Of a DNA stretch of 64,000 bases, positions 9,958-19,753 are shown one piece after another (positions within the stretch are counted from its first letter, which is position 1; every line of letters begins with the position of its first letter). Below the pieces are notes generated by a model that saw only the letters and a list, made by a program, of their open reading frames with translations, did not search any database and was not told where the DNA came from. Source of the stretch: Burkholderiales bacterium (GTDB lineage Bacteria > Pseudomonadota > Gammaproteobacteria > Burkholderiales > UBA6910). Location of the stretch: positions 62,001-126,000 of the forward strand of contig BPKG01000001.1 of NCBI GenBank assembly GCA_026005015.1, given 5' to 3'. The position numbers and the translations under genes are program-made.

Positions 9958-10596
9958 GTGTTCAAGGATCGGGCGGAAGCCGCGTGCCTGCTGGCGCGCA
10001 AGCTCGCCGCCTACCAGGGCAGGAACCCCCTGGTGCTGGCGGTGCCCCGGGGCGCGGTCCCCATGGGGCGCATGATCGCCGACGCCTTGGGGGGCGAGCT
10101 GGACGTGGTGCTGGTGCGCAAGCTCCCTGCGCCGGGCAATCCGGAGTTCGCCATCGGCGCCGTGGACGAGACGGGCTCGGCCTTCGTCGCCGACCAGGCC
10201 GCCCGCGTGGGCGCTACCCCCGAGTACATCGAGCGGGAGAAGGCCCGCCAGCTCGCCCTCATCCGGGAGCGCCGGGCCCGGTACACGCCGGTGCGCCCCC
10301 CCATCGATCCCCAAGGACGGGTGGTGATCGTGGTGGACGACGGCCTGGCCACCGGCGCTACTATGATCGCCGCCCTCACCGCCTTGCGCCGGCGGGGTCC
10401 GGAGCGGCTGGTGTGCGCGGTGCCGGTGGCGCCGCCGGAGACGGTGGAGCGAGTGCGCCCCTATTGCGACGAGCTGGTGTGCCTCGAGCAGCCGTGGAAC
10501 TTCTACGCGGTGGGCCAGTTCTACGAGCACTTCCCCCAGGTGGACGACCAGGAGGTGATCGAGGCGCTGGCCGGGACGGGGCAGGGTTTTTCTTAG
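9958..10596 (+). CDS. phosphoribosyltransferase-family protein
   Basis: The 212-residue protein is a type I phosphoribosyltransferase-fold protein. The PRPP-binding loop VVIVVDDGLATGAT is at residues 122-135, and the N-terminal RKLPAPGNPEFAIGAV segment is typical of the predicted-phosphoribosyltransferase family often found beside stress or hydrolase genes. The real nucleobase acceptor is not known for this family. Translation begins at a GTG with an AAGAGAAGG ribosome site. It is divergent from mfd and ends three bases from the convergent membrane-protein gene. Confidence 0.85.
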   Translation: MFKDRAEAACLLARKLAAYQGRNPLVLAVPRGAVPMGRMIADALGGELDVVLVRKLPAPGNPEFAIGAVDETGSAFVADQAARVGATPEYIEREKARQLALIRERRARYTPVRPPIDPQGRVVIVVDDGLATGATMIAALTALRRRGPERLVCAVPVAPPETVERVRPYCDELVCLEQPWNFYAVGQFYEHFPQVDDQEVIEALAGTGQGFS

Positions 10597-10599
10597 CCG

Positions 10600-11349
10600 T
10601 TACGCCCTCCGGCGTGCCCCAGCGCCCGTGTCGCGAGGCCGCAGCGCCTGGGCGAGGGCGGTGCCCAGCCGTACCATGTGCTCGATGGCGGGCAGGCTGG
10701 CGACGGGCACGGAAGCCTCCAGGCGCAAGCCCGTTCCGTCCATCCACACTTCCAGGTGGCGTTCCGGGAGGAAATGCCCGTCCGGGTCAGGGGGCCATTC
10801 CAGGAAAAGCCGCTCTAGGGCGTCGTCCAACGGCGAGGGACCGGCGGCCGGGGAAACCACGGCAAAGCGGCGGCTAAAGCGGGGGCTTCCCGCGGCGAGC
10901 TCGGCATGGCGGGCGAGAAAGTCCCGTCGGACCCTTAGGGCTGGATTGTCGTCTCCGCTCCCCAACCACCCCAGCATGCGCCCGAAGGCGGCGCAGGAGG
11001 TGGAAGCCCGCAGGCGGTAGAGCCGGCGTCCCGCGATGCATAAGGCGGGCGCCTCGGCGCGCACGGCGGTGGTGGACCACCAGGCCCGAGCGCCGGGGCA
11101 CAGGCCGGCGCCGCCGGCCGTCTCTCCGAGACAGACGAATTCCCACTCGATGCCGTCCCGCTCGCCCCGGATCTTGAAGTCCCCCGGATGGGGGACGTCT
11201 TCCTGGTAGAACCATCCGCGGCTGCGCGCCCCCAGCCAGCGGCTGCGGCGCTCCTGCTCGAACCGGGCCTCGGTGTGCCGCGACGCCCACCACAAGGCCA
11301 GCACCAGCCCGCCCGCGGCCGCGAGCAGCATGGGGACGGCGTAGCTCAT
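10600..11349 (-). CDS. hypothetical membrane-anchored protein
   Basis: The 249-residue product is not recognised. It has one N-terminal hydrophobic segment (about residues 3-22, MLLAAAGGLVLALWWAS) followed by a charged stretch and a soluble domain, which suggests a single-pass anchor. The soluble part contains four cysteines between residues 72 and 120 and several WF/WE aromatic motifs but no catalytic signature I know. It is convergent with the phosphoribosyltransferase gene. Confidence 0.7.
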   Translation of the reverse strand: MSYAVPMLLAAAGGLVLALWWASRHTEARFEQERRSRWLGARSRGWFYQEDVPHPGDFKIRGERDGIEWEFVCLGETAGGAGLCPGARAWWSTTAVRAEAPALCIAGRRLYRLRASTSCAAFGRMLGWLGSGDDNPALRVRRDFLARHAELAAGSPRFSRRFAVVSPAAGPSPLDDALERLFLEWPPDPDGHFLPERHLEVWMDGTGLRLEASVPVASLPAIEHMVRLGTALAQALRPRDTGAGARRRA

Positions 11350-11497
11350 CTCCTACGCCTCGCGGAAGGGGCGACCGGGATGGGGGGCGTTGTCGGCCCT
11401 GTCGGCGAAACGGCACCGGTCCCACCTGGCGGGAGCGCGGCGTGGGGGAGCCTCCGGCCGGCATGGGCAAGTTCGCAGCGCGATTTCATGGGCTTTT

Positions 11498-11575
11498 CCG
11501 TTCCTGTGCGTGGCCTTCGCACGGAACGGGTAGCAGGATCGGTGCCAGCGGATGTTTGTTGCGCAGCGGCTACCC
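11498..11575. repeat. two overlapping inverted repeats in a 245-base gap
   Basis: Between the hypothetical membrane gene and the radical SAM gene, bases 11498-11529 form an imperfect hairpin (CCGTTCC-T-GTGCG, a 7-base loop, CGCAC-GGAACGG). A second pair, GGGTAGC at 11528-11534 and GCTACCC at 11569-11575, begins where the first ends. Neither has a T-run on either strand, so they are not standard terminators. They could be a REP-type doublet or an RNA structure past the end of the radical SAM gene. Nothing else is seen in this gap. Confidence 0.4.
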
Positions 11576-11594
11576 GGAACGGGTGGCGGCCCCG

Positions 11595-12679
<1,085 letters not shown>

Positions 12680-12683
<4 letters not shown>

Positions 12684-13270
12684 GACGCTTGCTCTTCCCT
12701 TTCTTTCCATTTGGATACCGTGTAGCGCCAGACGTTCACCCCTTGTGCCCAGAAGCCGAAGGGAAGTCCGGCCTTGCGCTTCAGGTGCTCGAAGAAATCC
12801 AGGGGCTCGGGCAGACTCTCCCACACCTGGGGCAGGAAGGTGCTGCGGTGGCGCCCGTACTGGAACACCAGCCCGTCCACGCCGGGGCGCAACAAGGCAA
12901 GCAGCTCGTCCTGGGAGGCGGCGGCGAGGGGTTCCAGGGGCGAGAGCAGGGAGACCTCCATCCGGGTGTTGTGGAATTCCTCCCGCGCCAGGGGAGGGAA
13001 GCGGGGATCGCGGAACGCCGCCCCCAGGGCGTTTTCTCGCACGTCCTCGAACAGGGGCCGCAACGGCTCCAGGCTGCCCACGCAGCCCCGCAGGCTGCCC
13101 TCCCGTAGGAGGGTCACGAAGGTGGCACCCGGCTCGGCCAAGGCATCCACCCTTCCCGGAAACTCGACGGGAAACCCCAGGCGCTCGGCGATGGCGCCGC
13201 GGGCGAGCTTGAGGAGCAGCGCTCCCAGCTCACTGGGCATGTTGGGGTTCGGTGAAAGCGAAAGCGCCAT
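12680..13270 (-). CDS. amrA: AmmeMemoRadiSam system protein A (AMMECR1 domain)
   Basis: The 196-residue protein carries an AMMECR1 domain. The family hallmark LRGCVGS is at residues 60-66 (usually LRGCIG), with the later NTRMEVSLLSP and STFLPQVWE blocks intact. The biochemical role is unknown; the domain is conserved from archaea to humans. It overlaps the Memo gene upstream and the radical SAM gene downstream, so the three are one transcript. The ATG at 13270 has a GGTGG-type ribosome site and would overlap Memo by 41 bases; a second ATG at 13240 is also possible. Confidence 0.92.
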
Positions 13271-14048
13271 ACCCCACCACCCGTGCCCGGTCTCCCGCCG
13301 TGTCCCCCGAGTTGCGCAAGTCCAGGAGCCGGGCTTTGAGGCCCCGCCGCCTGGCGGCCAGGAGCAGGCCGTCCACCGGGGTCGCTCCGCAGGCCTGTTC
13401 GTGGTCGATGTCGTGCCGCAAGGCCAGGATGGCCCGGGCGGTGGCCGAATCCACCTGGCGGGCTACCTCGTAGGGCAAGTAGTGGGAAAGGTCCGAACTT
13501 ACCACGATCAGGGTCTCCGGTCCGCCCCAGATCGCCTCCAACACTTCCGCCACCTCCTCGGCGGAAGCCGCACCCACCGCCAGGGGCACCAGGGTGAAGG
13601 CGCCGAACACGGTCTGGAGGAACGGGAGCTGCACCTCCAGGGAATGTTCCGAGGCGTGGGCTTCGGGGCTCTCCACCACCTGAGGAAAGCGCTGCAAAAG
13701 CGTTCGGGCCGCCGCGTCCACTTCCACCGTCCCCAACGGGGTGGCGAAGCGTTCCGCCCCGGGGAGGGCAAGTCCCCGCACCGGCACCCGGTGGCAGGGA
13801 CCCAGCAGGACGACCCGTTTCACCCGGTCGCGGCCTTCCCGCAGCCGGGCGTAAGCGGAAGCGGCCACCGGCCCGGAATAGATGTAACCCGCATGGGGAA
13901 CGATCAGCGCCTTGGGGAACGGGCCCGATTCCTCCCGCGGGACACGCCGGTCCGCATCCGCCAGCAAGGTGTCCACCGCGCGGGAAAGCGTCGGCGCATC
14001 GCTGGGATAGAAGGTGCCCGCCACGGCCGCCGGGCGTACTGGCATCAT
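13230..14048 (-). CDS. amrB: AmmeMemoRadiSam system protein B (Memo family)
   Basis: The 272-residue product is a Memo-family protein, related to extradiol dioxygenases and human MEMO1, which binds metal through two His and a Cys. Candidate ligands are His52 in PHAGY, His86 in GPCHR, and the Cys in QACGATPVDG near the C-terminus, so the metal site looks intact. The ATG at 14046-14048 follows AAGGAG six bases upstream. It is the first gene of the Memo-AMMECR1-radical SAM operon. The reaction is unknown. Confidence 0.92.
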   Translation of the reverse strand: MMPVRPAAVAGTFYPSDAPTLSRAVDTLLADADRRVPREESGPFPKALIVPHAGYIYSGPVAASAYARLREGRDRVKRVVLLGPCHRVPVRGLALPGAERFATPLGTVEVDAAARTLLQRFPQVVESPEAHASEHSLEVQLPFLQTVFGAFTLVPLAVGAASAEEVAEVLEAIWGGPETLIVVSSDLSHYLPYEVARQVDSATARAILALRHDIDHEQACGATPVDGLLLAARRRGLKARLLDLRNSGDTAGDRARVVGYGAFAFTEPQHAQ

Positions 14049-14116
14049 GAATTTCTCCTTAACGAGCGAGTTAATAGGGTCAAGAGCATCGCCGATCAAG
14101 CGGCGGGAATGCGGGG

Positions 14117-14644
14117 TCAACGGGCGCTCACCCGCTTGGCTTGCCAGCCCTCCTTGGCCGGCTCGGCCAGGAAGCGCACCGGCGCGCCCACCTCCAGCCG
14201 GTCGAAGTCCACGTTCACCACGTTCTCCCGATGGAAGTAAAGCTCCCGCCCGTCGTCCGCTTCGATGAACCCGTAGCCGTCGGGAAACAGCCGCGCCACG
14301 TGGCCCGAGCCTTCGGGCTCGTGGGCTTTGACCTCGCCCCGGATGCGGCGGGCGTGGGATTCCAGTTGCCGCCGGGCGGCATCGAAAGCGTCCCGCAGCG
14401 CCACATAAACGTCCTCGGCCGCATGGCGGGTGACCACCAGCAGGTCCCCCGGCACCTTGAGCTCCAGGCGCACGCTGAACAAGCGCCCCTGGTGGCGGTG
14501 CTTGGCGTCCAGCTCCACGTACACCTGGCAGCCCACCAGGTGAGGATGGAACTGCTCCAGCTTCTCGGCCTTGCTCCGAATATGCTCTTCCAGGGCGGTC
14601 GACGGGGGCACATCCAGGAACGTGATCTTCAAGGGTCTTTCCAT
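14117..14644 (-). CDS. HPF/RaiA-type ribosome-associated protein fused to a cold-shock domain
   Basis: The 175-residue protein has two parts. Residues 1-100 resemble hibernation-promoting factor/RaiA, which binds the ribosomal decoding site in stationary phase. Residues 112-175 are a cold-shock (OB-fold) domain with RNP1-like GYGFIEA (123-129) and RNP2-like ELYFHREN (134-141), expected to bind single-stranded RNA. The ATG has a very strong AAGGAGG site. A link between ribosome dormancy and RNA binding is inferred from the domains. It lies 68 bases upstream of the Memo operon and could be cotranscribed with it. Confidence 0.88.
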   Translation of the reverse strand: MERPLKITFLDVPPSTALEEHIRSKAEKLEQFHPHLVGCQVYVELDAKHRHQGRLFSVRLELKVPGDLLVVTRHAAEDVYVALRDAFDAARRQLESHARRIRGEVKAHEPEGSGHVARLFPDGYGFIEADDGRELYFHRENVVNVDFDRLEVGAPVRFLAEPAKEGWQAKRVSAR

Positions 14645-14851
14645 GAAAACCTCCTTGTTCTGAAACGCGTAAGCGTGTCGGGCGGCGGCTTCTCTGCCCC
14701 GCTGAGGAAGACGGATCTGGACGGGGATGTTTGGATGCAAGGGGCTTCTCTGGTTCCCTCCCTTCCATCTTAGTCGATGGGTTGAACGGTGGGGGGGCGG
14801 CGGATGGAGGCGGCCCGCTGCCGTTGGAGGCGGTTCCGGTAGAATGGGGCG

Positions 14852-15550
14852 ATGCCGAAGTTCTTGGCCTTGGTGCCCGCCGCCGGCGCAGGCCTGCGCA
14901 TGGGGCGGTCAATACCCAAGCAGTATCTCCCCGTCGCGGGCGAGCCCCTGGTCCGCCATGCCCTGCGGGCCCTCAGCGAAGTGAGCTTCCTCGCCGCGAT
15001 CCACGTGCTGCTGGCGCCCGACGACGCCTTCTGGGACGGCTTCGACTGGAGTGGGTTCGGAGAGCGGCTCCGGGTCCTGCGCTGCGGCGGCGCGACCCGC
15101 GCCGAGACGGTGGCCCGAGGGCTCCAGGCGCTCCGAAACGAGCTGGAGGAGACGGACTGGGTGCTGGTCCACGACGCGGCGCGCCCCTGCCTGAAGCCGA
15201 TGTGGGTGGAACGGCTTGCGCGGGAACTCGAGGAGGATGAGGTGGGGGGACTGCTGGCCATCCCGGTGTCCGATACCCTCAAGCGGGCCGATCCCCAGGG
15301 GCGGGTGCTCGCCACCGAGCCCCGGGAAGGGTTATGGCAGGCCCAAACACCCCAGATGTTCCGCTACGGCATTCTTTCCCGGGCCCTCGCGGTGAGCGCG
15401 GCATCGGAAGTGACCGACGAGTCCCGGGCGGTGGAAATGCTGGGCCTGAGACCGCGCCTGGTGCCGGGGGATGCGGCCAACCTGAAAGTCACCTTTCCCC
15501 AAGACCTGCTGCTGGCGGAGCGGATCATGAACGAAGGGAAAACCCCATGA
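14852..15550 (+). CDS. ispD: 2-C-methyl-D-erythritol 4-phosphate cytidylyltransferase
   Basis: IspD makes CDP-methylerythritol from MEP and CTP in the non-mevalonate isoprenoid pathway. The 232-residue product opens with [10 protein letters not shown] and KQYLP, the nucleotide-binding signature, and holds the VHDAARPC and later TDESRAVE blocks. It overlaps ispF by four bases (ATGA). No clear ribosome site precedes the ATG, and a TAGAAT element ends only seven bases upstream, so a nearly leaderless transcript is possible. Confidence 0.96.
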   Translation: MPKFLALVPAAGAGLRMGRSIPKQYLPVAGEPLVRHALRALSEVSFLAAIHVLLAPDDAFWDGFDWSGFGERLRVLRCGGATRAETVARGLQALRNELEETDWVLVHDAARPCLKPMWVERLARELEEDEVGGLLAIPVSDTLKRADPQGRVLATEPREGLWQAQTPQMFRYGILSRALAVSAASEVTDESRAVEMLGLRPRLVPGDAANLKVTFPQDLLLAERIMNEGKTP

Positions 15551-16023
15551 GGATCGGACACGGTTTCGACGTGCATCCCCTGGTGGCCGGCCGTCCCCTC
15601 ATCGTCGGCGGCGTGACCATCCCCTTCGAACGGGGCCTGGACGGCCATTCCGACGCCGACGTGCTGCTCCACGCGGTGGCTGACGCCCTCCTCGGGGCCG
15701 CGGGCCTGGGGGACATCGGGCGGCTCTATCCGGACAGCGATCCGGCCTACCGGGGCGCCGACAGCCGGGTGTTGTTGCGGGACGTGGCCCGGCGGCTCGC
15801 CGCCGCGGGCTTCCGGGTGGTCAACGTGGATGCCACCGTCATCGCCCAGGCCCCTAGGATGGCGCCCTATATGGCGCAGATGGTGGCCAACATCGCCCAC
15901 GACCTGGGGATCCCGGCGGATTGGGTCAATGTGAAGGCCAAGACCACCGAGGGGCTGGGTTTCACCGGGCGGGGAGAAGGCATCGCCGCCGAGGCGGTGG
16001 TCTTGATCGCGCCGGAGCCGTGA
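15547..16023 (+). CDS. ispF: 2-C-methyl-D-erythritol 2,4-cyclodiphosphate synthase
   Basis: IspF cyclises CDP-methylerythritol phosphate to MEcPP with release of CMP. The 158-residue protein shows the metal-ligand DVHP near the N-terminus, the [11 protein letters not shown] motif and the C-terminal [17 protein letters not shown] signature. The start overlaps ispD and the stop overlaps the next gene by GTGA, so the three are translationally coupled. Confidence 0.97.
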   Translation: MRIGHGFDVHPLVAGRPLIVGGVTIPFERGLDGHSDADVLLHAVADALLGAAGLGDIGRLYPDSDPAYRGADSRVLLRDVARRLAAAGFRVVNVDATVIAQAPRMAPYMAQMVANIAHDLGIPADWVNVKAKTTEGLGFTGRGEGIAAEAVVLIAPEP

Positions 16024-16565
16024 GCGGTCCCCCTGAGCCGATCCTCCGGGATCGGGTGTTCTTCGCCCTGTGGCCGGACGAGGGACTCCAGCGCCGGCTG
16101 GCGCGGCTGGTGGACCAGGTGGTCCTCGCCTGCGGCGGCAGGGGCGTTCAGGCCGGGAAATTGCACCTGACCCTGGTCTTCCTCGGCGACGTGGAGCGGG
16201 AGCGGCTGGAGCCCCTACGCGCCCTGGCCGCTTCGGTCAGCGCCCCCCGGGTCGAGCTCACCCTGGACCGACTGGGCTACTGGCGCCACCACCTCATCGC
16301 CTGGGCGGGGGCGAGTACGGTGCCCGAGGCCCTGGCCGGGCTGGTGGCAGGGCTGGAAGAGCGGCTCAGCGCCGCGGGCTACGCCTTCGACCGCCGGCCG
16401 TACGTGCCCCACGTGACCCTGGCGCGCAAAGCCCGTTGCCGGGAAAGCTTAACCCTCGAGGAGCCGCTCCTGTGGCGTGCCGATGAATTCGTCCTCGTAC
16501 GCACGATGCGGGGTAACGGGAGCACCCACTACGAAACCATCGGCCGCTGGCCCCTCGGCGGATGA
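16020..16565 (+). CDS. thpR: RNA 2',3'-cyclic phosphodiesterase (LigT/ThpR, 2H family)
   Basis: The 181-residue protein is a 2H phosphoesterase. Two HxTx catalytic motifs are present, HLTL at residues 49-52 and HVTL at 131-134, at the expected spacing. The family hydrolyses RNA 2',3'-cyclic phosphates to 2'-phosphates and can join tRNA halves in vitro. It starts at a GTG overlapping the ispF stop and is probably expressed as the third gene of the isp operon. It ends 14 bases before a convergent gene. Confidence 0.9.
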   Translation: MSGPPEPILRDRVFFALWPDEGLQRRLARLVDQVVLACGGRGVQAGKLHLTLVFLGDVERERLEPLRALAASVSAPRVELTLDRLGYWRHHLIAWAGASTVPEALAGLVAGLEERLSAAGYAFDRRPYVPHVTLARKARCRESLTLEEPLLWRADEFVLVRTMRGNGSTHYETIGRWPLGG

Positions 16566-16579
16566 ACCCTTCTGCCGGA

Positions 16580-17020
16580 CTAGAGATAAATGCACTGCTC
16601 CAGGTGGCTCGAAAGCTCCCGTTCGGGCACCTTGGTGTAATCCTTCTCGAAGCTATCGGTCACCCGGTCGAGCACGTGGGGATCGAGTTGCCCTTTCAGG
16701 AGCCCCAAGAAGGCGGGGGGCGCCACCAGGATCAGCCGCTGGTACTCGTTGCGGGTGCGGCCCAGGTCCAGGAAGCGGGAGAGCTCGAGGGCGAAATGCT
16801 GGGCTTCGTGCTGCTTGGGGTCGGTTTGGGGCACGTAGGCGCCGTGTCCGTTGCCGTGGCTTTTGTTGTGTCCGGGGCGGTCGGTCACCAGCCGGGAGGC
16901 TTTTTCTCGGCTTGCCGCGTGATCGAACTCTTTGAGTTTCTTCAAGCCTTTTTTCGGTCCGGCGTTTAAGTAGAGCTGGGCTTTGCTGGAATTCGCCACC
17001 AGGATCCAGGTATTGGGCAT
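16580..17020 (-). CDS. host attachment protein family
   Basis: The 146-residue protein matches the 'host attachment protein' family of proteobacteria: the N-terminal WILVANSSKAQLYLN block, a histidine-rich middle (HNKSHGNGHG, about residues 50-59), and the RLILVAPPAFLGLLK block, which recalls the eRF1 domain 1 fold. The family name comes from plant-associated bacteria; a role in attachment here is not shown. There is no signal peptide. An AGAGGT site precedes the ATG. Confidence 0.8.
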   Translation of the reverse strand: MPNTWILVANSSKAQLYLNAGPKKGLKKLKEFDHAASREKASRLVTDRPGHNKSHGNGHGAYVPQTDPKQHEAQHFALELSRFLDLGRTRNEYQRLILVAPPAFLGLLKGQLDPHVLDRVTDSFEKDYTKVPERELSSHLEQCIYL

Positions 17021-17203
17021 AACGACCTCTTTTCGGCATGGGGGCTGCCATGCCAGTCTAGCGGGATGGCCTTCCCGGGGATAGCTCTCGCCGGGCTGGC
17101 GGGCAAGGCTAAAATGAAAGTTTGCTGCCCGCTCCCCACGGGTCCCCGTAGCCAGGGCACTCCGGGAGCGGGATTCGGCGCGAACCTCGGACCAGCGCCC
17201 CCT

Positions 17204-17818
17204 TCAGCCGGCCTGCTGCATGAGGGGCAGGGCTGGCTTGACCCACCGGTACACCCGCATGGGGGGCACGTTCAGCAGCTCCACCTGCACCTGGGGCCGA
17301 CCGAACAACTCCCGCCCCAGCTCCCCGACCCGATCCCGCACCTGGTAGGCGACAAAGCGGCCGCCCGGGGCCAAGGCGTGGAACACCGCCTGGAGGATTT
17401 CCCGGCCGATGCGCCGAGGGATGGTGGAGAAGGGGATGCCGGAGACCACCACTTCCGGTGCCGGAAACCCGTGGGCCCGCAAGTGACGTTCCAAGCCCCG
17501 GGCGTCCCCGTGGTGGACGACCAGCCGCGGGTCGCGCATCGCAGAAAGAATGCGCACGAAATCCGGATCCAGCTCGATGCCCAGCAAGCGGGCGTCGGGG
17601 GCCATGGCGCGCAACAACGCCCGGGTCGTGCCCCCCGTGCCCGGGCCCAGCTCCACCACCGCCCTGGCTCGGCCCACATCGGCCAGCTCCACCACCCGCC
17701 GCTCCAGGAACCGGGAGCTGGGGATGACGGAACCGACCCGGGCGGGGTTCTTGAGGAAACCCTGGAAGAAGGCGAACCGCTCGTCGGGCTGCAGGCGTAA
17801 ACGATCGAGTCTCAGCAC
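17204..17818 (-). CDS. class I SAM-dependent methyltransferase, phospholipid N-methyltransferase/KsgA-like
   Basis: The 204-residue protein is a Rossmann-fold methyltransferase. Motif I is VVELGPGTGGTTRAL, followed by the acidic loop IELDP and the post-motif VVSGIPFSTIP. The pattern (NPARVGSVIPSS near the N-terminus, GIPFS in motif IV) is close to the Rhodobacter PmtA type that methylates phosphatidylethanolamine, but rRNA dimethylase-like relatives exist. The GTG at 17816-17818 follows GGAGGAAAAT and is preferred over a longer in-frame start 90 bases upstream. No partner gene indicates the substrate. Confidence 0.8.
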   Translation of the reverse strand: MLRLDRLRLQPDERFAFFQGFLKNPARVGSVIPSSRFLERRVVELADVGRARAVVELGPGTGGTTRALLRAMAPDARLLGIELDPDFVRILSAMRDPRLVVHHGDARGLERHLRAHGFPAPEVVVSGIPFSTIPRRIGREILQAVFHALAPGGRFVAYQVRDRVGELGRELFGRPQVQVELLNVPPMRVYRWVKPALPLMQQAG

Positions 17819-17998
17819 ATTTTCCTCCCATGTTATCGAGCCGGGACGGCCGCCTGGGCCTGGGGAAACCTTCCCAGCAGCCCGGAACGCGCCGCCCCGG
17901 AGGTGCAAACCCGTTCGTCTGACGAAACAACCCGCGGGCGGGCTGCTTTCGCCGCTTCACATTTTTTTGAATTTACCACAATCCCGCCCATCCCCGCC

Positions 17999-18662
17999 TC
18001 AGGGCCTGGAAAAGGGGATGCGATCGGGGGCGCTCGTGCCGCCGGTCAAGGTAAAGCGCATGGCGTCCTCGAGGGTCCAGTCCGTGGGGGTGAGCCGGTC
18101 CACGGGGACGATCTCCACGTAACCCGAGGTGGGGTTCGGGGCGGTGGGCACGTACACTACCGCCAGGTCCTGTCCGGTGGCGGCGTCCTTGAGGGTGCGG
18201 GTGACGAGCCCCAACGCTTTCAGGGGCGGGTGGGGAAAATCGATCATCACGACCCGCTCCGCACCCGCCGGTTTCTGCTGGATGACCTGGAGGAAGTTCT
18301 TGGTGGCGCTGTAGACGGCTTTCACCAGGGGGATGCGGCCCATGAGGGCCTCGAGCCAGGCGAGGATGCGCCGCCCGACCACCCGGCTCGCCGCCCACCC
18401 CAGGGCGTAGAGGGCCACCAGGGTGAAGAGGATGGCCACGGCCGACTCGAACCACGGGGCGAACAATTGCTCGGCCACCGCCGGCGAGTAGCGGGCGACG
18501 AAGGCGGCGAGCCCCTGCACCCAAGGGCGCCCGGCTCCGGGAGAGGACGCCGAGCAGGAAGTCGAACACCAGCCACGTGACCCACAGGGGCGCCAGCACC
18601 AGAATTCCGGCGACGATATGACGGCCCGCGTGGGCCAGGAAATGGCTATCGGAACTGCGCAT
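17999..18662 (-). pseudogene. DUF502-family membrane protein, frameshifted
   Basis: Two adjacent frames together spell a DUF502 membrane protein. The first covers MRSSDSHFLAHAGRHIVAGI to FLLGVLSRS (18662 to about 18530). The second runs from WVQGLAAFVARYSP through ALMGRIPLVKAVYSATKNFL to the stop at 17999. Removing one C from the CCC that reads GGG on the plus strand at 18525-18527 joins them as SRAPWVQGL. The start follows GGAGG with eight-base spacing. Expected topology is two membrane helices and a soluble C-terminal domain. Whether the extra base is real or an assembly error cannot be told here. Confidence 0.8.
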
Positions 18663-18781
18663 CGAGGGGTCCTCCATGGATTGGTTCGCGGGCGAGCCTG
18701 GATGGATTTCATGACCGACACGGGGCCGGCCATGGGTCCGTGGGATAATAACCGCTCCCCGTCTTCCGCGAGACCGCCGTG

Positions 18782-19753
18782 ATGCGCGCCTTGAGCACCG
18801 CTCCGATGATGGACTGGTCGGACCGGCATTGCCGGTATTTCTTCCGCCAGCTCACCCGGCGCGCCCCCGTGTACACCGAGATGGTGGCGACCGGCGCCCT
18901 CCTCCACGGGGACGCGGCGCGGCACCTGGCGTTGCATGGGCTGGAGCATCCGGTGGCGCTGCAGTTGGGCGGCTCCGATCCGCAGGAGCTCGCCCGCTGC
19001 GCCCGGCTGGGGGAGCGGTGGGGCTACGACGAAATCAACCTCAACTGCGGCTGTCCTTCGGGGCGGGTGCAGCGGGGCGCCTTCGGCGCCTGCCTCATGG
19101 CGGAGCCGGCGCGGGTGGCCGACTGCGTGAAAGCCATGCAGGACGCGGTGGGCGTGCCGGTGACGGTCAAGCACCGCCTGGGCATCGACGCCATCGAGGC
19201 CTACGACTTCGTGCGCCGCTTCGTGGAAACCCTCGCTCAAGCGGGCTGCCGCGTCTTCGTCGTCCACGCCCGCAACGCGATCCTCAAGGGCCTGAGCCCC
19301 AAGGAGAACCGGGAGGTTCCGCCCCTCAAGTACGACTACGTCTACCGGCTGAAGGGGGAATTTCCCGAGCTCACCATCGTGCTCAACGGGGGCGTGGGCT
19401 CATGGGAGGAGATCGAGGCCCATCTCCGGCACGTGGACGGCGTCATGCTGGGGCGCGCCGCCTACCACGACCCCTACCTCCTGGCCCAAGCCGATTGCCG
19501 GCTCTATGGCGACCCGCGCCCTCCCAAGACCCGGGAGGAGGTGGTGCGGGCCATGCACGCCTATTGCGTGGAGGAAGTCGAACGGGGCACGCCCTTGCGC
19601 GCCATCGTGCGGCACATGCTGGGGTTGTACCACGGCGAGCCCTACGCCCGCGCCTGGCGCCGGCGGCTGTCCGACCCCCGGCGGCTCGCCGCCAACGACC
19701 CGGACTTGCTGCTGGAGGCGATGGGCCAAGAGGTATCCTCAGGCAGCACGTAG
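18782..19753 (+). CDS. dusA: tRNA-dihydrouridine(20/20a) synthase DusA
   Basis: DusA reduces U20/U20a in the tRNA D-loop with FMN and NADPH. The 323-residue protein starts RALSTAPMMDWSDRHCR, the DusA signature, and has EINLNCGCPSGRVQ with the catalytic Cys, VTVKHRLGID, and the FMN-phosphate region VLNGGV and VMLGRAAYHDP. The start may be this ATG or a GTG one codon earlier. The last 112 bases are also covered, antisense, by the open tail of the GGDEF gene. Confidence 0.95.
   Translation: MRALSTAPMMDWSDRHCRYFFRQLTRRAPVYTEMVATGALLHGDAARHLALHGLEHPVALQLGGSDPQELARCARLGERWGYDEINLNCGCPSGRVQRGAFGACLMAEPARVADCVKAMQDAVGVPVTVKHRLGIDAIEAYDFVRRFVETLAQAGCRVFVVHARNAILKGLSPKENREVPPLKYDYVYRLKGEFPELTIVLNGGVGSWEEIEAHLRHVDGVMLGRAAYHDPYLLAQADCRLYGDPRPPKTREEVVRAMHAYCVEEVERGTPLRAIVRHMLGLYHGEPYARAWRRRLSDPRRLAANDPDLLLEAMGQEVSSGST

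Noticed and set aside
9868-10530. N-terminal extension of mfd of about 220 codons
   Set aside because: It is antisense to the phosphoribosyltransferase gene and lies upstream of the TATAAT; Mfd proteins do not have it.
12774-14240. 488-codon plus-strand frame opposite AMMECR1 and Memo
   Set aside because: Shadow of two well-supported minus-strand genes.
14049-14912. Extension of the Memo gene to 560 codons
   Set aside because: The Memo start with AAGGAG at 14048 is clear, and the extension is antisense or out of frame to the HPF/CSD gene.
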